Shown in pieces: positions 57,244 to 64,000 of a stretch of 64,000 bases of DNA. Origin of the DNA: Actinoplanes sp. L3-i22 (GTDB taxonomy: Bacteria > Actinomycetota > Actinomycetes > Mycobacteriales > Micromonosporaceae). Below the pieces are notes generated by a model, which did no database searches, was not told the DNA's origin, and worked only from the letters and a program-made list of their open reading frames with translations. Numbering within the stretch: the first letter of the stretch is position 1; the number at the start of each line of letters is the position of its first letter. Location of the stretch: assembly GCF_019704555.1 (NCBI RefSeq), contig NZ_AP024745.1, positions 10,839,501 to 10,903,500 on the forward strand. The letters are read 5' to 3'. A program made the position numbers and the translations under genes.

Positions 57244-59496
57244 CTACTTCGTCTTCAGGTGCAACAGGACCGCGATGTCGTTGAACACGTTGATCGCGTC
57301 CTTCTCCCAGGGCACGCCGTTGCCGTAGCCGTACGCCAGGACCAGGGCGATCAGCGGGACACAGATCATCGTCAGGATGCTGAGCAGCACCTGCAGGAAC
57401 CGGAGGAACGGATTCCTGCGCCGCTGCCGGGCCGGTTTCGGCGGCTTCCGTTTCGGCTCCCGCACCGGGGCCGGGGCCGGCGGCGACACCACCGCCCGGC
57501 CGGAGGCCGGCGCGGGCGCCGACGAGATCGGCCGGGCATGCGCCACCGGCTGGGCGGTCCGGTTCGGGCCCGATTCGTTGGTCCTCGGTACGGCGTTCTG
57601 CCGCGAAGACCCACCGCCCTGCCGCGCGGGTGCGCCACCCGGCCGCGAAGCGCCGCTGCTCTGCCGCGCGGGCGCCCCGTTCTGCCGCGACGGTCCGCCG
57701 CGCTGCTGCGCCGGTGCCCCGTTCGACCGCGACGACAGCGGCGTCCGCCCCTCGTGCGGCGGCGGGCTGGTCGGCATCGTGGCATCCGGATCGGGCTGCC
57801 AGTGCGGCGGGTCGGCATCCGGCCACGGGTCGACCGGCGGCCGCATGTGCGGCGGGACGACGAGCTCCGGCCGGATCTCGGTCTCCCGATTGTCCATCCT
57901 GGCCGGCCGCGAGGCGGGCGGAGCGGACCGCTGCGCCGGAGCAGCGGAAGCCGGGGCTGCGGAAGCCGGCGCGGCGGAGGTGGATGCAGCGGCGGCCGCC
58001 GGGGTCTCGGCGATGGCCGCCCCGGGCTTCCGCGACGGCAGCGTCTCCGCGGCCATCGGCGCCGGCCCCTGCTCAGTCGGCTCCGAGAAGGTTTCCTCGC
58101 CGGTCGGCTCCGAGAACGGCGCCGCCAGCTCGGCCAGCGCCGCCGCGGCCTCGGGCGCCGTCGAGTCGGGCGCCCGGGTCGGCAGGGTCGTCCCGGCGGC
58201 CTCCGGGATCGACCGGGCCGCCACCGGCTGGGTGACCACCGGCATCGCGCCCAGCTCGGTCGCCCCGTCCACCGCCTCCGGCGCGGCCTGCGCCAGCACC
58301 GCCTGGGTGGGCACCGCGGGCGCCGGCTGGGTGAGCACGGTCGCCGAACGCTCCGGGAACGCGGGCATGGACTGCGAGGGCAACCGCATCTCCGCGGTCG
58401 GCCCCGGCGCGGCCGGCTCTGAGGTCAGCAGCGCCGCCCGGGCCAGCACGCTGCCCTCGGCGACCACCAGCTCCGGCTGCTCGATGACGACCGGCGGCTC
58501 GCCCAGCTCGCGGTGCAGCAGCGTGGCCATCAGCGGGATCCGGCTGGCCCCGCCGACCAGGAACACCCCGGCCAGCCGGCCCTCCGGCAGGTCGGCGTGG
58601 GTCAGCAGGTTCCGGGTGATCCGGACGGTCTGCTCCAGCACCGGCCGGGCGACCTCTTCCAGCTCGTCCCGGGTCAGGTGCACCTCGGCGTCGAGCAGCG
58701 GCACCACGAAGTCGGCGGACTGCGCCCGGGAGAGCCGCTCCTTGGCGATCCGGACGTCGTCCCAGAGCTGCCGGCGGGCCCGGCGCTCCTCGATCGTGGT
58801 CGGCTCGAGCAGGCGTTCCCAGGCATCGGTCCGCAGGTGCTCGACCAGTGCCGCGTCCACGTCCAGGCCGCCCAGGTCGTCGCGACCGTCGACGGCGAGC
58901 ACCTCGAAGCCGGTGGCGGTCCGCGAGACCAGGCTGGCGTCGAACGTGCCGGCGCCGAAGTCGTGCACCATCAGCACCGAGCCGACCGGCACCTCGCGTT
59001 CCAGCACCTCGGCGAAGTAGGTGGCCGCGGCGACCGGCTCGGCGACCAGCCGCGCGCCGGACAGGCCGGCCCGGGCGGCCGCCTCGGCGAGCAGGGTCCG
59101 CCGGGCGGCGCCCCAGGTCGCCGGGCAGGTGAGCGTGGTCTCCGGACGGTACGGCCCGACCGCGCGGTGCCACTCCTCGACCACCCGGGCGAGCACCGCG
59201 GTGATCAGGTCGATGACCTCGAACTCCCGCTCGCCGAGCAGCACCTGGCCGTCGTCGACGCGGCGTTTCGGGTTCGGCTCGAAGCGGGCCGGCTCGAGCC
59301 GGGCGCTGTGCACCGCGTCCCGGCCGACCAGAAGGTTCCCCGCGGCGTCGGCGTAGATCGCGGAGGGCAGCAACGGGGAGCCGTCGACCAGGATCGGCCG
59401 CGCCCGGCCGTCCGGCCACCGCGCGACGGCAACGGTGTTCGAGGTGCCGAAGTCGATGCCGAGGGCGTACTTCGGACCACCCTGGTCGATGGACAT
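57244..59496 (-). CDS. Membrane-anchored Hsp70-like protein with long disordered linker
   Basis: A 750-residue protein. Residues of about 8-380 form an actin/Hsp70 ATPase: phosphate 1 GIDFGTSNTVAVA, phosphate 2 MVHDFGAGTFDASLVS and adenosine VFLVGGASRIPLM. The substrate-binding domain is absent. Residues of about 385-690 are Pro/Ala/Ser/Gln-rich and basic (QQRGGPSRQNGAPARQ-like repeats), presumably disordered. One membrane segment (about 697-724) and a short tail follow. Such DnaK-like, C-terminally anchored proteins occur in actinobacteria and lack a defined role. The long linker would let the ATPase reach far from the membrane. ATG at 59496; 12 bp ahead of the IlvG-like gene. Confidence 0.9.
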   Translation of the reverse strand: MSIDQGGPKYALGIDFGTSNTVAVARWPDGRARPILVDGSPLLPSAIYADAAGNLLVGRDAVHSARLEPARFEPNPKRRVDDGQVLLGEREFEVIDLITAVLARVVEEWHRAVGPYRPETTLTCPATWGAARRTLLAEAAARAGLSGARLVAEPVAAATYFAEVLEREVPVGSVLMVHDFGAGTFDASLVSRTATGFEVLAVDGRDDLGGLDVDAALVEHLRTDAWERLLEPTTIEERRARRQLWDDVRIAKERLSRAQSADFVVPLLDAEVHLTRDELEEVARPVLEQTVRITRNLLTHADLPEGRLAGVFLVGGASRIPLMATLLHRELGEPPVVIEQPELVVAEGSVLARAALLTSEPAAPGPTAEMRLPSQSMPAFPERSATVLTQPAPAVPTQAVLAQAAPEAVDGATELGAMPVVTQPVAARSIPEAAGTTLPTRAPDSTAPEAAAALAELAAPFSEPTGEETFSEPTEQGPAPMAAETLPSRKPGAAIAETPAAAAASTSAAPASAAPASAAPAQRSAPPASRPARMDNRETEIRPELVVPPHMRPPVDPWPDADPPHWQPDPDATMPTSPPPHEGRTPLSSRSNGAPAQQRGGPSRQNGAPARQSSGASRPGGAPARQGGGSSRQNAVPRTNESGPNRTAQPVAHARPISSAPAPASGRAVVSPPAPAPVREPKRKPPKPARQRRRNPFLRFLQVLLSILTMICVPLIALVLAYGYGNGVPWEKDAINVFNDIAVLLHLKTK

Positions 59497-59538
59497 GTGC
59501 GCAGTCTAGGCGGTGCCTGTGACACGTAGCGGTGGTGA

Positions 59539-60312
<774 letters not shown>

Positions 60313-60388
60313 GCCGACCTCCGTTGGTAGCCGTTTGGCCGCCAGCCTACGACGGGTACCGGATAGATTGGACCCCCTGGGAGGAACG

Positions 60389-60850
60389 ATGACCACGTAC
60401 TACCGGGATCCGGACGTACTGATCACGTCGTCCGGGGTACACATGAACGGCCGCGAGTTCCGCCTGCCCGAGCTGCTCCAGGTCTGGCACACCCGCGGCG
60501 ACCGCTCCTGGTCGGTGATCGCCAAGCGGGGCGCGCTGGGCCTGGCCATCCTGCTGCCGCTGCTGGTCGGCGCGCTGGCGATCGGCGTCGCGCTGATCGT
60601 CCACACGGACGTGGCGCACTCGATCGCCATGCTGATCGGCGGGGTGCTGGTCGGCCTGGCCGTGGTGCCGGTCGCCGACCTGCTGCTGGAGCGGGTCGAC
60701 CGGTCCTACGACGCGGGCAGCCGGACGATCGAGATCTGGGGCCGGGTGCAGGGCGGCGAGGTGCTGCTGCTCCGCACCACGAACGCACAGCGGTTCGGCC
60801 GGATCTACCGCGCCCTGCAACGCGCGATGGAACCCGCCATGCGACCGTGA
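60389..60850 (+). CDS. DUF6232 family membrane protein
   Basis: A 153-residue protein that begins MTTYYRDPDVLITSSGVHMNG, the family N-terminus, and has two adjacent hydrophobic segments (about residues 51-72 and 78-95), then a charged C-terminal domain (DRSYDAGSRTIEIWGRVQG). Function unknown. Start at the ATG at 60389 with GGGAGGAACG ahead. Together with the DoxX gene it forms a small plus-strand pair. Confidence 0.82.
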   Translation: MTTYYRDPDVLITSSGVHMNGREFRLPELLQVWHTRGDRSWSVIAKRGALGLAILLPLLVGALAIGVALIVHTDVAHSIAMLIGGVLVGLAVVPVADLLLERVDRSYDAGSRTIEIWGRVQGGEVLLLRTTNAQRFGRIYRALQRAMEPAMRP

Positions 60851-60854
60851 TCGC

Positions 60855-61229
60855 GTGAACAACGACGGTAACCGCATGGACAAAGACGCCGCCGGCCTCG
60901 CCGCTCTGCTCGCCACCTCGGGCGTGCTGCATTTCGTGGCGCCGAAGCCGTTCGACGCGATCGTCCCGCGAGCGCTGCCCGGATCGGCGCGGCAATGGAC
61001 GTACGTAAGCGGATTTTGTGAATTGGCGGTTGCCGCCGCCATCGCGCATCCCCGCACCCGGAAGGTCGGCGGCCTGGCCGCCGCGGCCCTGTTCGCGGCG
61101 GTCTTCCCGGCCAACGTCAAGATGGCCTGGGATTGGCGGAACGCGTCCCCGGCCAAGCGCGCGATCGCCTTCGGCCGCCTCCCGTTGCAGGCCCCGCTGA
61201 TCGCCTGGGGACTGCGCGTTTCTCGCTGA
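60855..61229 (+). CDS. DoxX-like small membrane protein
   Basis: A 124-residue protein with three to four hydrophobic segments and the DoxX-like pattern at the start ([21 protein letters not shown]) and middle ([13 protein letters not shown]). Proteins of this type are linked loosely to redox balance and detoxification, without a settled role. The GTG at 60855 ([10 protein letters not shown]) is assumed; ATG at 60876 is an alternative, and neither has a clear ribosome site. Confidence 0.72.
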   Translation: MNNDGNRMDKDAAGLAALLATSGVLHFVAPKPFDAIVPRALPGSARQWTYVSGFCELAVAAAIAHPRTRKVGGLAAAALFAAVFPANVKMAWDWRNASPAKRAIAFGRLPLQAPLIAWGLRVSR

Positions 61230-61273
61230 TTCGTCAAAAAGCCGGACCGAAATTCGGCACGATCTAGAACATC

Positions 61274-61816
61274 ATGAGAGCGACGCGGACACGGCCCACC
61301 GGGATCGAGCGGACCTTCGGCGACCACGAGATGATCGTCACCAAGACCGATCCACGTGGCGTGATCACCTACGCCAACGACGTGTTCCTGCGGGTCTCCG
61401 CGATCCCGGAGGACGCGGCGGTCGGGCAGCCGCACAGCGTGATCCGGCACCCGGACATGCCCCGCGCGGTGTTCAAGCTGCTCTGGGACGTGCTCGGCGA
61501 GGAGCGGGAGATCTTCGCCTACGTGCTGAACCTGGCCGCCGACGGCGCCCACTACTGGGTCCTCGCCCACGTCACGCCCTCCTACGACGCCACCGGCCGG
61601 GTCGTCGGATACCACTCGAACCGCCGCCGTCCGGCGCCCGCCGCGGTCGCCGCGATCAGCGATCTCTACGCCCGGCTCCGAGCCGCCGAGGCCCGCGAGA
61701 GCCACACCCCGGACGCCGTCGCGGCCGGCTTCCAGGCGTTGCGGGACATCCTGGCCGAGCGCGGGATGGACTACGACGAGCTGGTCTGGTCGCTGACGAA
61801 CGGATCCGCCCGGTGA
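61274..61816 (+). CDS. Aer-like PAS sensor protein (free-standing)
   Basis: A 180-residue cytoplasmic protein. Its first 115 residues align by eye with the FAD-binding PAS domain of the E. coli aerotaxis receptor Aer: [14 protein letters not shown], then [18 protein letters not shown] and [12 protein letters not shown]. The Arg-His-Pro-Asp motif that Aer uses for flavin is intact. After it come two helices (about residues 120-165), but no HAMP or signalling domain. Its TGA overlaps the start of the downstream MCP gene by four bases, so it looks like the sensor half of a split receptor. It could bind FAD or another redox cofactor. Confidence 0.85.
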   Translation: MRATRTRPTGIERTFGDHEMIVTKTDPRGVITYANDVFLRVSAIPEDAAVGQPHSVIRHPDMPRAVFKLLWDVLGEEREIFAYVLNLAADGAHYWVLAHVTPSYDATGRVVGYHSNRRRPAPAAVAAISDLYARLRAAEARESHTPDAVAAGFQALRDILAERGMDYDELVWSLTNGSAR

Positions 61817-62751
61817 GGCGGTCCCGGCCGATGAGCACGGCCGTGGCCCCGTCGCCCGCGCCGTCGGCCGAGGCCGCGCTGGCCACGATCGCGGCGATCT
61901 GCCGCCGGATGACGGCCGGCGACTTCGAGGCGCGACTCCCCCCGATCGGCGACCACGAGGCCGCGCTGGCCGCCCGCACCGCGCTGAACGCCCTGCTGGA
62001 CCGGCTCGACGCGTTCGCCCGGGAGTCCGGCGCCGCCTCCGCCGCGGCCGCCGACGGGCGCTTCCACCGCCGCTTCCTGACCACCGGGCTGCAGGGCACG
62101 TTCCGGCTGTCCGCCGAGCAGATCAACGCCTCGGTGACCGCGATGCGCCGCAACGCCGACCAGATCGCCGAGGCGACCCGGGCCCGGCACGCGCTCGCCG
62201 ACGAGCTGGAGTCCGCCGTCCTGACCGTTTCCGAGCAGGTGGCGACGGCGGCGACCGAGATGGGCGCGTCCGCGAACGGCCTGGCCCAGTTCGCCAAGGG
62301 CGCGGTCAACGACGCCGAGCGCGGCCTGGACACGGTCACCTCGCTGCGCACCGCGTCCGAGGAGATCCGGCACGCGGTCGACCTGATCAACCAGGTGGCG
62401 TCGCAGACCCGGCTGCTGGCGCTGAACGCGACCATCGAGGCGGCCCGGGCGGGCGAGGCGGGGCGCGGCTTCGCGGTGGTCGCGAACGAGGTCAAGGAGC
62501 TCGCGAACGAGACCAGCTCGTCCAGCGAGGAGATCATGGGGCAGGTCAACACGGTCCAGCAGGCGGCGGCCGACGCGGTCGGTGTGCTGGAGGCGGTGAC
62601 CAGGAGCTTCCGCGAGATCAACAACCTGATCGACGGGATCGCGCGGGCGGTCGACGGGGGCGGCGCGGCGGGCATGGCCGGCCTGTCGCAACTCGCCGAG
62701 GTGCTGCGCGCCGAGGTCACCCGCTTCCTCAGCACCGCCCGGCAATCCTGA
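61813..62751 (+). CDS. Soluble methyl-accepting chemotaxis-type signalling protein
   Basis: A 312-residue protein without a membrane segment. Residues of about 30-110 are helical and variable, then a coiled-coil signalling domain with the MCP hairpin tip [20 protein letters not shown] and the following [14 protein letters not shown]. The tip contacts CheA and CheW. The start is taken as the GTG at 61813, whose GTGA overlaps the PAS gene stop; the alternative is the ATG at 61831. Coupling to the Aer-like PAS gene suggests one receptor made of two proteins. Actinoplanes-type zoospores are motile, which fits. Confidence 0.88.
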   Translation: MRRSRPMSTAVAPSPAPSAEAALATIAAICRRMTAGDFEARLPPIGDHEAALAARTALNALLDRLDAFARESGAASAAAADGRFHRRFLTTGLQGTFRLSAEQINASVTAMRRNADQIAEATRARHALADELESAVLTVSEQVATAATEMGASANGLAQFAKGAVNDAERGLDTVTSLRTASEEIRHAVDLINQVASQTRLLALNATIEAARAGEAGRGFAVVANEVKELANETSSSSEEIMGQVNTVQQAAADAVGVLEAVTRSFREINNLIDGIARAVDGGGAAGMAGLSQLAEVLRAEVTRFLSTARQS

Positions 62752-62759
62752 CCGCTTCA

Positions 62760-62910
62760 GATCAAGATCAAATTCTTTATTGCCTACGCTGCGGCCAATA
62801 ACTGATCGTCGCTCCCGCGGGGACCCTTCCGGTCCTCGCAGGGCGCGGGGCGCCCAAAAACGCGAGGCCCGAAAGGGCGACGTCCGTGGGTGGTTGCGGT
62901 TTCAAAGGTC
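62760..62910 (+). repeat. Structured intergenic repeat, family 1, copy D
   Basis: Fourth copy, 8 bp after the MCP stop, between convergent MCP and rbsK. The upstream half matches copy C almost base for base (TTTATTGCCTACGCTGCGGC, AATAACTGATCGTCGCTCCC). In the hairpin half GGTCCTCGC pairs with GCGAGGCCC apart from one mismatch, and the tip GGGCGC-GGG-GCGCCC is intact; one A is missing before it. The 3' flank (GGTTTCAAAGGTCCCCGCGG) follows the version seen in copy A. Confidence 0.8.
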
Positions 62911-62977
62911 CCCGCGGGCCGGCCTGTGGTTCCGGCCCAGCCGCGCGTCACGGGACCGGCCGGCGCCGAAGGGCGCG

Positions 62978-63865
62978 TCAGGCGGTGAAGATGGCTTCGA
63001 TCTCGGCGCGCTCGGGCAGGCCGACGCTGGCGCCGATCTTGCGGACCGAGGCGGCCCCGGCCGCGTTCGCCCAGCGCACCGCGTCGACCAGGTCCCGGCC
63101 CTCGGCCCAGGCCACGGCCAGTGCACCGCAGAACGCGTCCCCCGCCGCCGTGGTGTCCGCGACCTCGACCGGGAACGCGGGCACGTGCACGTCCCGCCCG
63201 TCCCGGTCGGCGTAGCGCGACCCGTTGCCACTGAGCGTCAGCACCACCCGCGGCACCAGCGCGAGCAGCGCGCCCAGGTCCGACGCGGACCCGCCGGTGA
63301 TCGCCCGCGCCTCGGTCTCGTTGACCACCAGCAGGTCGACCTGGTCGAGCAGGCCGAGCGGCAGCTCCCGGGCCGGCGCCGCGTTCAGGATCGTCCTGGT
63401 CCCGGCGGCCCGACCGGCGATCAGCGCCGCCGCGACCGTGGCCATCGGGATCTCCTGCTGGCAGAGCAGCACGTCGGCCTCGGCGATGCAGGCCCGCTCG
63501 TCGTCGGTCAGGTCGAGGAAGGACCGGTTGGCGCCCGGGCTGACCAGGATCGAGTTCTCCCCGGCCCGGTCCACCATGATCACCGCGACGCCGGACGAGC
63601 CGTAACTGGTCCGCAGGTGGGTGGTGTCCACCCCGGTCGCCGCCAGCCGGGAGCCCAGCGTGACACCGAACGCGTCGGACCCGATCGCCCCCAGGAACGT
63701 GGTCGTGCCACCCGCCCGGGTGGCCGCGATCGCCTGGTTCGCGCCCTTGCCGCCCGGGGTCATCACGAAGTCGTCGCCGAGCACCGTCTCACCCGGCCGG
63801 GGCAGATGCTCGGCCAGCCCGACCAGGTCCATGTTGGCGCTGCCGACGACCGCGACCCGGGGCAT
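62978..63865 (-). CDS. rbsK: Ribokinase
   Basis: A 295-residue PfkB-family sugar kinase. The family features are VVGSANMDLVGLAEHLPRPG, MTPGGKGANQAIAATRAGG and the anion-hole/catalytic motif ADTTAAGDAFCGALAV with its Asp base. It phosphorylates D-ribose to ribose 5-phosphate. Its substrate could be another sugar of the same class, but the N-terminal GSANMD motif is typical of RbsK. An ABC ATPase gene ends 1 bp upstream, which suggests that the two are in one operon, perhaps with nucleoside or sugar uptake. Start ATG at 63865. Confidence 0.9.
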   Translation of the reverse strand: MPRVAVVGSANMDLVGLAEHLPRPGETVLGDDFVMTPGGKGANQAIAATRAGGTTTFLGAIGSDAFGVTLGSRLAATGVDTTHLRTSYGSSGVAVIMVDRAGENSILVSPGANRSFLDLTDDERACIAEADVLLCQQEIPMATVAAALIAGRAAGTRTILNAAPARELPLGLLDQVDLLVVNETEARAITGGSASDLGALLALVPRVVLTLSGNGSRYADRDGRDVHVPAFPVEVADTTAAGDAFCGALAVAWAEGRDLVDAVRWANAAGAASVRKIGASVGLPERAEIEAIFTA

Positions 63866-63866
63866 G

Positions 63867-64000
63867 TCAGGACGCCCGGGCGGTGTACCGGTCGCCGAAC
63901 CGGTCCACGATCAGCGGCAGCCCGAACGTCTTCGTCAGGTTCTCCGCGGTCATCACCTCGCCGAGCAGGCCGGCCGCGACCACCGAGCCCTCGCGCAGCA
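63867..64000 (-). CDS. C-terminal end of an ABC transporter ATP-binding protein (5' part outside window)
   Basis: Only the last 44 codons are visible. They read LREGSVVAAGLLGEVMTAENL, then TKTFGLPLIVDRFGDRY and the stop. This matches the end of ABC ATPases of the FecE/importer type, where a G-x-V-x-A-x-G turn and a final LTAENL-x-x-x-FG segment follow the H-loop. The Walker motifs are outside the window, so the transporter class is inferred only from this tail. One base separates its stop from the rbsK start. Confidence 0.6.
   Translation of the reverse strand, partial: LREGSVVAAGLLGEVMTAENLTKTFGLPLIVDRFGDRYTARAS

Overview
The window is high-GC DNA with GTG starts, dense Shine-Dalgarno-led genes and a gene content that points to a filamentous, probably zoospore-forming actinomycete of the Micromonosporaceae (Actinoplanes-like). 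Reasons: the leuB-serA-ilvC-ilvN-ilvB and gatB-gatA-gatC-ligA-mnmA-desulfurase-etfA-etfB order matches the core order I know from Mycobacterium tuberculosis (leuB/Rv2995c to fixA/Rv3029c), while a SARP regulator, three GGDEF-EAL proteins and an Aer-like chemotaxis pair are typical of sporulating, motile relatives. The genus is inference; there is no rRNA marker in the window.

Layout. 1-4.2 kb: an endonuclease/exonuclease/phosphatase-type membrane protein (cut by the window edge), a pair of M16 peptidase subunits and arfB. 4.5-17.3 kb: branched-chain amino acid and serine synthesis (ilvE, leuB, serA, the ilvB-ilvN-ilvC operon, divergent ilvD). The ilvB leader shows a promoter, a very short leader peptide with adjacent Val and Leu codons, and two hairpins, the second a classical terminator. 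17.4-30 kb: an accessory block with a HIT protein, a large secreted heme peroxidase with RTX and FN3 domains, a small membrane protein coupled to a Tat-exported multicopper oxidase, a divergent SARP regulator and a secreted PKD-domain protein. 30-38.6 kb: LacI regulator, a PAS-GGDEF-EAL protein with a damaged EAL site, a PH-domain membrane protein, a sugar dehydrogenase lipoprotein, a metallophosphoesterase and a TPR membrane protein. 38.7-54 kb: gatB, an inserted M1 aminopeptidase lipoprotein, gatA-gatC, a GGDEF-EAL protein, ligA, a MetE-like protein, mnmA, cysteine desulfurase, etfA-etfB. 54-64 kb: small membrane proteins (two DUF202, one PLDc_N), an IlvG-like ThDP enzyme, a membrane-anchored Hsp70, enoyl-CoA hydratase, DUF6232 and DoxX proteins, a split Aer-like receptor (PAS protein plus soluble MCP), ribokinase and the end of an ABC ATPase.

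The most interesting items are (1) the peroxidase / multicopper oxidase / SARP / PKD block, in which CTGAG-core heptamers spaced by 11 bp lie upstream of two of the secreted-protein genes and a single copy lies upstream of the third, as expected for SARP sites; (2) a family of about 150-bp intergenic repeats in four copies, each able to fold into a nested, multi-armed hairpin; (3) the apparently leaderless leader peptide controlling ilvBNC; and (4) the split Aer-type receptor. No tRNA, rRNA, CRISPR array, transposase or phage gene was seen.
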